Part shown: positions 8,462 to 17,004 of the stretch, piece by piece
How the letters are laid out: each line of letters starts with the position of its first letter
Numbering within the stretch: the stretch's first letter is position 1
Assembly (NCBI RefSeq): GCF_947090785.1
Contig: NZ_OX352320.1
Location: 1,550,001-1,614,000, forward strand
Reading direction: 5' to 3'
Length of the DNA: 64,000 nucleotides
Source of the DNA: Rheinheimera sp. MM224
GTDB taxonomy: Bacteria > Pseudomonadota > Gammaproteobacteria > Enterobacterales > Alteromonadaceae
Program-made: the position numbers and the translations under genes
The notes under the pieces: model-generated
Databases searched by the model: none
What the model was told of the DNA's origin: nothing
Seen by the model: only the letters and a program-made list of their open reading frames with translations

Positions 8462-9289
8462 ATGGCTTTAGCAGTAAACACCAACGTATCCGCGTTAAAC
8501 GCACAGCGTCAGTTATTAACATCTGGCAATGCACTGGATACCTCATACAAACGTTTATCTTCTGGTTTTCGTATCAATAGCGCTGCTGATGACTCTGCAG
8601 GCTTACAGATCAGTAACCGTTTAACCAGCCAAATCAACGGCTTAAACCAAGCTATCAGTAACGCAAACGACGGTATTTCAGTGGCTCAGGTTGCTGAAGG
8701 TGCGATGGATGAAATTACAACTTCATTACAACGTATCCGTGTATTAGCAGTACAATCACAAAACGGTATCAACGGTTCAGCTGACCGTGTTGCGTTACAA
8801 AAAGAAGTTTCAGCGTTAAAAACTGAAATCAGCCGTATTGCTCAGAACACTCAGTTTGGTAACATTGACTTACTGAAAGGTAACTTCTCAGCAAAATTCC
8901 TGGTTGGTGCTAACGCAGGCCAAACTATCAGCATCAACCTGTCCCGTACAGGTGGTGGTTATGGTACTTCAGGTTTAGGCCTGAATACGTTATCTGTTTC
9001 TTCTGTTGGTGGCGCATCTGCAGCATTAGCAAGTATCGACAGTGCAATCAAAACGATCGACTCAGCACGGGCAGATTTGGGTGCGTTACAAAACCGCTTC
9101 CAATCTACAATCCGTAACTTAAGCAACATCGTTGAGAACGTGTCATCTGCCCGTAGCCAGATCCGCGATACAGATTTTGCTAAAGAAACAGCTGAATTAA
9201 CCCGGGCACAGATATTGCAACAGGCCAGTACAACTATCCTGTCTCAGGCTAACACCAGACCTCAAACTGCACTATCCTTATTAGGTTAA
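8462..9289 (+). CDS. Flagellin 4, probable major flagellin
   Basis: 275-residue flagellin with D0/D1 motifs at both ends and C-terminal ALSLLG. Codon use is strongly biased to one set (CGT, TTA, GGT, AAA, GTT), more uniform than in the other copies. With the long structured leader and AAGGAG site, this suggests it is the most highly expressed copy (inference). Small differences from the others include DDSAGLQ for DDAAGLQ, and QNTQFGNIDLLKGNF replacing the TTTQFGG segment. Own promoter and own terminator. Confidence 0.97.
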   Translation: MALAVNTNVSALNAQRQLLTSGNALDTSYKRLSSGFRINSAADDSAGLQISNRLTSQINGLNQAISNANDGISVAQVAEGAMDEITTSLQRIRVLAVQSQNGINGSADRVALQKEVSALKTEISRIAQNTQFGNIDLLKGNFSAKFLVGANAGQTISINLSRTGGGYGTSGLGLNTLSVSSVGGASAALASIDSAIKTIDSARADLGALQNRFQSTIRNLSNIVENVSSARSQIRDTDFAKETAELTRAQILQQASTTILSQANTRPQTALSLLG

Positions 9290-9318
9290 TAGTGGCCTTT
9301 TAGGTAAAGACTAAGAAC

Positions 9319-9347
9319 GGCGAAGACTCATTATTAAAGTCTTCGCC
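9319..9347 (+). terminator. Stem-loop terminator after flagellin 4
   Basis: Perfect 10-bp stem GGCGAAGACT/AGTCTTCGCC (9319-9328, 9338-9347), 9-base loop, followed by AGTTTT. The T-run is short, so it may be leaky and allow some read-through into flaG. Its right arm overlaps the flaG promoter. Confidence 0.7.
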
Positions 9348-9361
9348 AGTTTTGCCGATAC
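9335..9361 (+). promoter_or_regulatory. Sigma-28 (FliA) promoter for flaG-fliD-fliS-fliT
   Basis: TAAAGTCT-N11-GCCGATAC, exact spacing. The -35 lies in the right arm of the flagellin 4 terminator. The expected start site (about 9367-9369) falls at or after the GAGGT ribosome site of flaG, so the transcript would be almost leaderless. Confidence 0.85.
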
Positions 9362-9375
9362 AGAGGTAGATGCAA

Positions 9376-9780
9376 ATGAGTTCAGTAATTACGGGTAATT
9401 TTGGTTATCAGCCAACAGCCCCCAAAGCTGCTGCGAGTAGTGCAGTTGAGCTGAACAAAATGAAAAGTGATCCTGATACAGTGACGCCAGAATCTAAAGC
9501 AAAGACTGATCCTGCGCAAGCAGAGCAAGCTGTGACTACGGACGAATTAGGTGAAGCTGTTGAGAATATTAACCAGTTTGTTAATTCTCAGGGACGTACT
9601 TTAAATTTTTCAGTCGATGAAGAGTCCGGTAAACCTGTAGTAAAAGTGATTGATTTCGAGACCAAAGAAGTGATTCGTCAGATCCCGTCTGAAGAAGTAC
9701 TGACTATGGCTAAAGCAATCAAGAGATTACAGGAAGATTTGGGCTCTGCGACGGGTTTGATGTTCGATAAAACGATATAA
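9376..9780 (+). CDS. flaG: FlaG family protein
   Basis: About 134 residues (136 if the ATG at 9370 is used). I chose 9376 because GAGGT at 9363-9367 is 8 bases before it but only 2 bases before 9370. The N-terminal half is low-complexity and charged. The C-terminal half (about residues 60-134) is the conserved FlaG domain, with LNFSVDEESGKPVVKVIDFETKEVIRQIPSEE. FlaG proteins sit between flagellin and fliD in polar systems and influence filament length; the exact mechanism is not shown here. First gene of the flaG-fliD-fliS-fliT unit. Confidence 0.92.
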   Translation: MSSVITGNFGYQPTAPKAAASSAVELNKMKSDPDTVTPESKAKTDPAQAEQAVTTDELGEAVENINQFVNSQGRTLNFSVDEESGKPVVKVIDFETKEVIRQIPSEEVLTMAKAIKRLQEDLGSATGLMFDKTI

Positions 9781-9794
9781 AGAGAGGATGAATC

Positions 9795-11255
9795 ATGGCG
9801 ATCCGGTCGTTAGGTGCAGCATCAGGGCTTGATCTTGAAAGTCTGGTTACACAGTTGGTTACTGTGGAACGAAACACTAAAGAAACTCGTCTTGATGCGA
9901 CAAAAAAGGAGCTGGATTCATCTCTTTCTGGTTTTGGCAAACTCAAATCAGCCTTGACAAAATTTAAAGATACTTTGACGGCTTTGGGGGACGATAAACT
10001 CCGGGCTCGTACTACTAGTATTAAACAACCTACAGATACTAAAACTTATCTGGAAGCCACATCCAGCAGTACTGCTGCCCCAGGTAATTTTGATATTAAA
10101 GTCAAAGCGCTGGCAACGGGAAGCCGGATTGAAAGCGCGAATAATGCATATACCAGCTCATCTTCAGTTGTTAGTACTACTGCAGGTAAGCTTACCTTCG
10201 AAGCTGATGGTAAAACCTTTGATGTAAACGTCAAAGCCAATATGACCCTGGATGAATTCCGTAAAGCGGTAAACAATGCCAGTGGTAATTTTGGTGTCAG
10301 TGCCAACATTATAAATGCTGGCGATGGTGTAGGTACTAAGTTAGTGCTGACATCGTCCATCACTGGCGAAGGCAATGAATTAAAAATCACCAATGACAAT
10401 GCAGCTTTGGACAGTCTTTCAACTCAGGCTTTTGGCAGCAGCGACCCTGTTTCTGGTGGTCTTGATGTAGCTATTGAAGCTGGTGATGCTGAAGTAGTGA
10501 TCGATGGTATTAGTGTTTTCAGCGAAAATAACACCTTTAAAAATGCGATACAAGATACTGAGCTAACTGTGTCAGCTGTAACACCTGACGGTAACAACGC
10601 AACTTTAACTATCGCGACAGACAAAAAAGCAGCTGAAGAGAAAATCAAAGCTTTTATGGATGCCTACAATGGCTTGTTGACTGAAGTAAACAGTTTAACT
10701 AAAAACCGTACTATAGGTGATGATGGCAAAACTGTTGTAGCGGAAGGCGGGGCTTTAAGCAGTGACCCTATGGTTCGCAGCATTATGAGCCAGGTGACTA
10801 AAACCTTAGGCAGTGCTTTTTCATCGGGTGGCCAGGAGCTGAATAACTTATATGCTTTAGGTATTACCTTTAATGATCAAGGCAAAATGGAAATCTCCAG
10901 CACAAGGCAATACGGGGCAGATTCCGGTCGTGAACGTTTTGATGATGCGCTGGAAAATAACTACGATAAAATTGCAGACTTATTTGGTGCTTCAGGTGGT
11001 ATTACCAAGTCGTTGGATAAAGTGATTTCGCAGTTTACCGACCGAGATGGCTTATTAGTGAACAAAGAAACCTCACTGAAAGACCAACTGAAAAAAAATA
11101 CTAAAGATCGTGAGGCCTTCGAACGATATATAGTGAGCTACGAAGAAACCTTGCGTCAGCGTTATGGAGCTTTGGATTCCACTTTGGGTCAATTACAAAG
11201 TACCTCCAGCTATCTGGTGCAACAATTGGCAAACCTGCCACGATATGGTAGTTAA
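9795..11255 (+). CDS. fliD: Flagellar filament cap protein (FliD, HAP2)
   Basis: 486-residue cap protein under which flagellin folds at the filament tip. It starts with the typical MAIRSLGAASGLDLESLVTQLV, has Ser/Thr-rich central domains, and ends with a long coiled-coil region (about 385-470, with KDQLKKNTKDREAFERYIVSYEETLRQRY). Length fits the family. AGAGGA ribosome site. 14 bases after flaG and 12 before fliS, so one operon. Confidence 0.97.
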   Translation: MAIRSLGAASGLDLESLVTQLVTVERNTKETRLDATKKELDSSLSGFGKLKSALTKFKDTLTALGDDKLRARTTSIKQPTDTKTYLEATSSSTAAPGNFDIKVKALATGSRIESANNAYTSSSSVVSTTAGKLTFEADGKTFDVNVKANMTLDEFRKAVNNASGNFGVSANIINAGDGVGTKLVLTSSITGEGNELKITNDNAALDSLSTQAFGSSDPVSGGLDVAIEAGDAEVVIDGISVFSENNTFKNAIQDTELTVSAVTPDGNNATLTIATDKKAAEEKIKAFMDAYNGLLTEVNSLTKNRTIGDDGKTVVAEGGALSSDPMVRSIMSQVTKTLGSAFSSGGQELNNLYALGITFNDQGKMEISSTRQYGADSGRERFDDALENNYDKIADLFGASGGITKSLDKVISQFTDRDGLLVNKETSLKDQLKKNTKDREAFERYIVSYEETLRQRYGALDSTLGQLQSTSSYLVQQLANLPRYGS

Positions 11256-11267
11256 CAGGAGCTTGCT

Positions 11268-11708
11268 ATGAGTTACGGTATTAAGGCTTACAAATCTGTA
11301 GGCATAAAAGATGATTTAGCTGTTGCGGATCCGCATCGTATTATTCAGCTATTAATGCAGGGCTCACTGGAAAATATGGCCAAAGCCAAAGGTGCCATGG
11401 AACGTAAAGATTTTGCCGAAAAATCCCGTACTGTTTCAAAAGCCATGAGCATTATTTCCGCCTTGCAACATTCTCTGGATATGGATGTTGGTGGAGAAGT
11501 GTCACAGAATTTATGGTCGTTATACGATTTTATGGTCAATCACTTAATGCAGGCCAGCCGTGAAAGCAGCCCTGCGAAAGTAGATGATGTGATTGAAATT
11601 ATGATCAAGATTAAATCCGGCTGGGATGCAATTCCGGTGGAAGAACGGCAAAAAGGCTTCCAGATGCTGGCTGAGCGTCAAGGTCAGTCGGCATTGGCAT
11701 CGGCTTAA
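11268..11708 (+). CDS. fliS: Flagellin export chaperone FliS
   Basis: 146-residue cytoplasmic, mostly helical chaperone that holds flagellin C-termini before export. The start YGIKAYKSVGI and the segments DPHRIIQLLMQGSLENMAKAK and LWSLYDFMVNHLMQASRE are characteristic. AGGAG site before the ATG. The stop overlaps the next ATG by one base, so it is coupled to the fliT-like gene. Confidence 0.96.
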   Translation: MSYGIKAYKSVGIKDDLAVADPHRIIQLLMQGSLENMAKAKGAMERKDFAEKSRTVSKAMSIISALQHSLDMDVGGEVSQNLWSLYDFMVNHLMQASRESSPAKVDDVIEIMIKIKSGWDAIPVEERQKGFQMLAERQGQSALASA

Positions 11709-12007
11709 TGACGGATTTAGTTGTTCTGTTACAGGCCAAACGCCAGCAAATTATCGAGTTGCTGGCGCAAGAAGAATATTCCACTGAAGACTTCGCTCTT
11801 CATTGGCAAGAGTTTGATCAACTGCTGCGTCAACTCTGTGAACCCCCCCAACAAACACCTGATTTACAAAGTATATTGGCAGATAACTTGCAGTGGGTTA
11901 GTCTTATCACTGAACAAGTCACTTCCGAGAGAAGTACTGTAGCTGTCAGGATGTTGCAATTACGCAAAGGTAAAAAGGCGCATCAAAGCTACGGAGACAA
12001 TAATTAA
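11708..12007 (+). CDS. FliT-like small helical protein
   Basis: 99 residues, predicted all-helical, rich in Gln and Leu, no membrane segment. I identify it by position: FliT, the FliD chaperone, normally follows fliS. Sequence support is weak because FliT is poorly conserved. The ATG overlaps the fliS stop (TAATG), so translation is coupled. A 73-residue alternative frame inside it shows no sign of being real. Confidence 0.65.
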   Translation: MTDLVVLLQAKRQQIIELLAQEEYSTEDFALHWQEFDQLLRQLCEPPQQTPDLQSILADNLQWVSLITEQVTSERSTVAVRMLQLRKGKKAHQSYGDNN

Positions 12008-12024
12008 GCAGGTGCCAGACCTTT

Positions 12025-14856
12025 ATGCTGAAATATATCAATTACCAAATCCTCGATAATGCTGACCAGCAAGAAGCTCTGGAAAAACAAGTCTCTGCGA
12101 CCATAGCTCGCAACATTCGTCAGAACATTGACGCTTTCCGGCAAAATATCCCAAGCTTAGTCGGCATCATTAATGACCACGAAGTGCAGCAATATTCGTT
12201 ATTCTGTACTAAAGATGCTGAACTAAATATTGTCGACTTCGCCACTGGCCGGGTGTTTTATCAAAGTACTGCTAAACAGGAAGTGATGGCTGAGGTGCAA
12301 GAGTATTACTCTCACGCTGCCTATTTTAATCTGCAAGACAAACAAGATGATTTGACCTGGCGCCACCAGCCTTTGCCTGCCCAAGTCGATGTGCTTTTGG
12401 TGTTTGGTCTTGGTTTAGGTTATCACCTGAATGAGTTGGTGATGAACAGCCGTATTCGTTACCTTGTGGTGTATGAACCTAATGCAGATATTTTGCTCTG
12501 TTCAGCTCAGGCGAATAACTGGCAACAGTTGCTTGATACAGCCACCAGCATGGGCACTCATATCTTTTTGCAAATAGGGTCTGACGCTACTGCTGTACCC
12601 TCTGAATTAACAGAGTTACTGGAGTTTGATCCAAAGCTCGATAAGGTTTTTGTTTATCGTCATCAGTTTCACCCTATGATGGATGATGTCATTCGCTACC
12701 TGTTGCAGCATTCCGGTAATAAAGAGGCCTTGACTCATACTGGCCACCAGTTCGCCGAATACAAAGACTATGCTGATTACGTGTCAGAGCGTGCCGGTAA
12801 TTTATTAGGCCATTACAAACCTCAGGATTACAAAACAGAGCAGGCGCAGGCGTTGTACGATGCCAATATGGAAGCGTTGCAAAAATTTTACCCCAAAGTG
12901 CACAAAGCTATGGTTGAGCATAAAACACGAGCATGGCAACTGGTCTCAGACCAGCAAGGCAATCCTAATCTGTACCATCTGAAGCGTAATGCGTTGCTTC
13001 ATCAGGATCTTGAAGCTGAATCGGCGGAATTGGTTGAGTATTTTGTCAATCATCCATTTAAGGATGATGTGGTGCTTAATCAGCGATCCAGCTCTAAATA
13101 TAAAAGCTATTTGCATTTCTCAAAAGTTGCCGAGCTGCAACCACTGATTGATAAAGCTCTGAACCAGCAAAGCCAACTGCCTGTTGTGGTTAATACGTTA
13201 ATTATTTTTGGCGTGGCTTTAGGTAAACATATTGAACGGCTGACAGAGCAGCATCAGATTAAGAATTTATTTATTTGTGAACCCAATCTGGACTTTTTCG
13301 CAGCCAGTTTGTGGGTGACTGACTGGGCTGGTATTTTTGCCAAAGCAGATGGCGCTGAAGGTCGGATCTATCTGAATTTAGGTGGTGATGGCAGTCATTA
13401 CTTTTATGATCTGATGGCGCAGTTTTATCAGATAGGTGCTTATTCTATTGCTGATACCTATATGCTCAGCACCTACTTTAATATTGGGATGCAAAAAGCT
13501 ATAAGTGATTTACGGTCAGAGTTAAAAGTCGTACTGGCTCTCGGTGAATACTACGATCACGCCCGTTTTGGTATTGCACACACTCATCACAGCATCTTTA
13601 GTGGACAACGGTTTTTACAACATAGTAATGCTGGATACAAAAACCATGTGGCGCTGAATTTACCTGTTTTTGTGGTGGGTAACGGTCCGAGCCTGGACCA
13701 CTGTTTTGACTACCTAAAAGAGTACAGGGATCAGGTTATTGTGATCAGCTGTGGTACTGCACTTAGATCTCTCCACAGGAATGGTATCAAGCCTGATTTC
13801 CACGCCGAAATAGAACAAAACAGAGCTACTTTTGACTGGATCACTCAAATTGATGACACGGATTATCTAAAAGATATTCATTTGCTCAGCGTAAACGGTA
13901 TTCACCCTGATACTGCCGCTTTATTCAAAGAAACACTGTTGTGTTTTAAAGATGGAGAGGCGTCAACTTATGTGTTTCACAATGGCCTGAAAAAGCGTGG
14001 TTTTAACGTTGCCTCCTTGGCTTATGCATACCCAACAGTGACTAATTTGGTGATGAATTACGCCATCAAATTAGGTTTTAAACACTTTTATCTTTTTGGT
14101 GTCGATTTAGGTTTTATCGATATTAATCAACACCATTCCCAGCATTCAGCGTATTACAAAGCTGACGGTTCGCAGGTGTATAACTACCAGCTACGTCATG
14201 GCGGTGGAGTTCCTTCAGTCGGTAATTTTCGGCCTATGGTGTACACCAAACCGGAATTTGATGTGTCGCGGAAATTACTGGAACAAGCTATATCCAAGGC
14301 CGGCCGTAAAATTGAAGTTTATAACTGCAGCGATGGTGTAAAAATTAAAGGAACCATTGCTTTGCAACCAGAAAATATTTTGCTTGAGGCCTCTGGTGTT
14401 AAAGACAAAGGGGAGGAGTTGGCAGGACTGCTGACCACTGCTTACTTCCCAGCTTTCCCTGAGTTAGCTGAGCACATCTATGCACAATTTGATTCTGCTG
14501 TGTTTGAGTCTTCAATGCAGCAGTGGCTTGACATACTGCAACAGGATGCAGAAAACAAAGAAGATGCTACCGATTTGGTTGAAAAGCAGTGGCAGTTCTT
14601 GCGTAAAAGAGCAGTGAAAGACAATGACATCACCTTTTGTCTTTTTCACGGTAGCGCAAATTACATTGCTGGTGTACTGACAAAATTAGCGGCAAACATT
14701 ACTGAAGACAACGTTGAGTTTTTGCAGACATTCAATCAGGTATTGGCCGTATGGCGCAGCTATTTGCAGGATGGTCAGACTTATTACATTCAGGAGCCCT
14801 TTGAGTTTGATGGCGTCAGTGTTCAGTACTTGTTTAAACCAGTAACACAAGGATAA
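12025..14856 (+). CDS. Giant Maf-type motility accessory protein (DUF115/MptE-like), candidate nonulosonic-acid transferase
   Basis: 943 residues, larger than the usual 600-700 of Maf proteins. Two similar Rossmann-like units are visible: LLVFGLGLGYHLNEL...YEPN (about residues 122-153) and LIIFGVALGKHIERL...CEPN (about 390-420). The conserved MAF_flag10/DUF115 domain follows from about 545 (FVVGNGPSLDHCFDYL, VISCGTALRSLHRNGIKPDF). Maf proteins are needed to transfer pseudaminic or legionaminic acid to flagellin Ser/Thr. Its place between fliT and legB supports that role; which sugar it uses is unknown. Confidence 0.88.
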   Translation: MLKYINYQILDNADQQEALEKQVSATIARNIRQNIDAFRQNIPSLVGIINDHEVQQYSLFCTKDAELNIVDFATGRVFYQSTAKQEVMAEVQEYYSHAAYFNLQDKQDDLTWRHQPLPAQVDVLLVFGLGLGYHLNELVMNSRIRYLVVYEPNADILLCSAQANNWQQLLDTATSMGTHIFLQIGSDATAVPSELTELLEFDPKLDKVFVYRHQFHPMMDDVIRYLLQHSGNKEALTHTGHQFAEYKDYADYVSERAGNLLGHYKPQDYKTEQAQALYDANMEALQKFYPKVHKAMVEHKTRAWQLVSDQQGNPNLYHLKRNALLHQDLEAESAELVEYFVNHPFKDDVVLNQRSSSKYKSYLHFSKVAELQPLIDKALNQQSQLPVVVNTLIIFGVALGKHIERLTEQHQIKNLFICEPNLDFFAASLWVTDWAGIFAKADGAEGRIYLNLGGDGSHYFYDLMAQFYQIGAYSIADTYMLSTYFNIGMQKAISDLRSELKVVLALGEYYDHARFGIAHTHHSIFSGQRFLQHSNAGYKNHVALNLPVFVVGNGPSLDHCFDYLKEYRDQVIVISCGTALRSLHRNGIKPDFHAEIEQNRATFDWITQIDDTDYLKDIHLLSVNGIHPDTAALFKETLLCFKDGEASTYVFHNGLKKRGFNVASLAYAYPTVTNLVMNYAIKLGFKHFYLFGVDLGFIDINQHHSQHSAYYKADGSQVYNYQLRHGGGVPSVGNFRPMVYTKPEFDVSRKLLEQAISKAGRKIEVYNCSDGVKIKGTIALQPENILLEASGVKDKGEELAGLLTTAYFPAFPELAEHIYAQFDSAVFESSMQQWLDILQQDAENKEDATDLVEKQWQFLRKRAVKDNDITFCLFHGSANYIAGVLTKLAANITEDNVEFLQTFNQVLAVWRSYLQDGQTYYIQEPFEFDGVSVQYLFKPVTQG

Positions 14857-14860
14857 CCAG

Positions 14861-15838
14861 ATGAAAAAAGTTTTGGTTACAGGTGCCGATGGTTTTATCG
14901 GTTCTCATCTGGTGGAATACCTACTCGAGAAAGGCTATCAGGTTCGCGCATTAGCTCAATATAACTCGTTTAACTCGGCAGGCTGGCTGGATGGTTTTGC
15001 ACATCCGGCGCTTGAAATTCATTATGGTGATGTGCGGGATGCCTTTTTTTGTGATGCGTTGTGCCAGGGGATTGAGGTTGTTTTTCACTTAGCAGCGCTG
15101 ATCGCTATTCCTTATTCGTACAGTGCACCACAAAGTTATATCGAGACCAACGTCAACGGTACCTTGAATATGTGTCAGGCTGCACTGAAACATGGAGTAA
15201 AACGGTTTTTACAAACATCTACCAGTGAAGTTTATGGCACAGCACAGTATGTGCCTATTGATGAAAAACATCCGCTGCAAGCCCAGTCACCTTACAGCGC
15301 CTCTAAGATTGCTGCTGATGCCTTGGCGATGAGTTATTACCATGCCTTTAATTTGCCGGTTACCATAGTCCGGCCTTTTAATACCTATGGCCCACGTCAG
15401 TCGGCCCGCGCTGTGATCCCAACTATTATTAGTCAAATCGCGACCGGTGCAACACTCATCAAGTTGGGAGACACCAGCCCAACCCGTGATTTTAATTATG
15501 TTCAGGACACCTGCGCTGGTTTTGAAGTGCTCAGCCGTTGTGATGCAGCTATTGGCGAGACAGTGAACATCAGCTCGAATTACGAGATTTCTGTAGCAGA
15601 TACCTTAGATTTGATCCGCAATCTGATGCAAAGCGGGGTTGAGTTTGTCATGGACGAGCAACGTTTACGTCCAGCCGGCTCGGAAGTGTTCAGGTTATGG
15701 GGCGATAACAGCAAACTGTTACAACTCACAGGTTTTTCTCCTGCGGTAGATTTAACACAAGGCCTGCGCCGCACTATTGAATGGTTCACTCAGCCTGAAC
15801 ATCTGGCCTGCTATAAAGCCAGTCAATACAACAAGTAG
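14861..15838 (+). CDS. legB: LegB-like NAD-dependent nucleotide-sugar 4,6-dehydratase
   Basis: 325-residue extended SDR. N-terminal GADGFIGSH binds NAD, and the LegB-like QYNSFNSAGWLD segment lies at about residues 33-45. The TSTSEVYG motif and YSASK catalytic pair are near 118-149, followed by RPFNTYGPRQSARAVIPTII. LegB makes the 4-keto-6-deoxy intermediate from NDP-GlcNAc (GDP-linked in Campylobacter), the first step to legionaminic acid. AAGGA site, 4 bases after the Maf gene. Nucleotide specificity is inferred from the nearby PtmE homologue. Confidence 0.9.
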   Translation: MKKVLVTGADGFIGSHLVEYLLEKGYQVRALAQYNSFNSAGWLDGFAHPALEIHYGDVRDAFFCDALCQGIEVVFHLAALIAIPYSYSAPQSYIETNVNGTLNMCQAALKHGVKRFLQTSTSEVYGTAQYVPIDEKHPLQAQSPYSASKIAADALAMSYYHAFNLPVTIVRPFNTYGPRQSARAVIPTIISQIATGATLIKLGDTSPTRDFNYVQDTCAGFEVLSRCDAAIGETVNISSNYEISVADTLDLIRNLMQSGVEFVMDEQRLRPAGSEVFRLWGDNSKLLQLTGFSPAVDLTQGLRRTIEWFTQPEHLACYKASQYNK

Positions 15839-15846
15839 AAGCCCTG

Positions 15847-17004
15847 ATGCAGCAGACTTTGTTTCAATTTATCCGAGAGCTTTACCAGACAAAGGATTTT
15901 ATTCCTTTGCATGCACCTCGCTTTGCCGGACAAGAATCCGCTTATGTGCAGCACACTTTAGATTCTACTTTTGTTTCCAGTGTTGGAGCTTATGTTGATC
16001 GGTTTGAAGCGGATATGGCTTCGTACTGCAAATCGTCTAAAGCAGTCGCAGTGATGAACGGCACAGCAGCTTTGCAGGCCGCTTTGTATGCAGCAGGCGT
16101 GGTGAACCATGATTTGGTAGTGACTCAGTCATTTACTTTTGTCGCAACCTGTAATGCGATTCATTGGGCAGGTGCAGATCCCGTATTTGTTGACGTCTCA
16201 GAATTGAGTTTGGGGTTATGTCCAAAGTCGCTGGCTGAGTTTTTACAGCAAGAGTGTGAACTGACGGACGGAGCTTGTATCCATCGCCAAACTCATCGCC
16301 GGGTGCGGGCTGTTGTACCTATGCATACTTTTGGTCATCCGGTTGAGTTGGATGAGTTGCTGCTACTTTGCCAGCAATGGCAGTTAGTGTTGATTGAAGA
16401 TGCTGCTGAAAGTCTGGGTTCTTTGTACAAGGGCAGGCACACTGGTACTTTTGGCCGTTTTGGCACTTTAAGTTTTAATGGTAATAAAATTATTACTACG
16501 GGTGGTGGTGGCATGGTGCTTTGTGCTAACCACGACGATGGTGTAGCGCTGAAACATCTGACAACCACAGCCAAAGTTCCACATAGTTATGAGTTTGTGC
16601 ATGACGACTATGGCTTTAATTACCGCATGCCAAATCTGAATGCGGCGCTGGGCTGCGGACAACTGGAACAACTGGATAGTTTTATCGCCGATAAACGCGA
16701 AATAGCAGCCTTGTATCAGGATTTTTTTGCTGGCTCAGAGTTTCGTTGTGTCAAAGAGCCGCCTTATGCGCGCTCCAACTACTGGCTCAATGCAGTGATT
16801 TGTCCTTCAACTGAAGTAAAAACACAATTGCTTGAAACCGCAGCAGAGCAGGGCATTATGTTGCGCCCAGCCTGGCGACCTATGCATCAACTAGCCATGT
16901 ATCAGCACTGTATTCGCAGCAACTTAGCTGTAACAGACTATCTGTCTGAGTATTTGGTTAATTTGCCCAGTTCGGTAAGGAGCTTGTCGCATGACCATTC
17001 ATAA
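15847..17004 (+). CDS. legC: LegC-like PLP aminotransferase
   Basis: 385-residue DegT/DnrJ/EryC1 aminotransferase. FIPLHAPRFAGQESAYV and the TFVSSVGAYVDRFE segment are typical of the LegC group. The PLP lysine lies in SFNGNKIITTGGGG at about residue 214. It aminates the 4-keto sugar made by LegB. The 3' end overlaps the next gene by 14 bases. The ribosome site is weak, so translation may depend on coupling to legB. Confidence 0.9.
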   Translation: MQQTLFQFIRELYQTKDFIPLHAPRFAGQESAYVQHTLDSTFVSSVGAYVDRFEADMASYCKSSKAVAVMNGTAALQAALYAAGVVNHDLVVTQSFTFVATCNAIHWAGADPVFVDVSELSLGLCPKSLAEFLQQECELTDGACIHRQTHRRVRAVVPMHTFGHPVELDELLLLCQQWQLVLIEDAAESLGSLYKGRHTGTFGRFGTLSFNGNKIITTGGGGMVLCANHDDGVALKHLTTTAKVPHSYEFVHDDYGFNYRMPNLNAALGCGQLEQLDSFIADKREIAALYQDFFAGSEFRCVKEPPYARSNYWLNAVICPSTEVKTQLLETAAEQGIMLRPAWRPMHQLAMYQHCIRSNLAVTDYLSEYLVNLPSSVRSLSHDHS

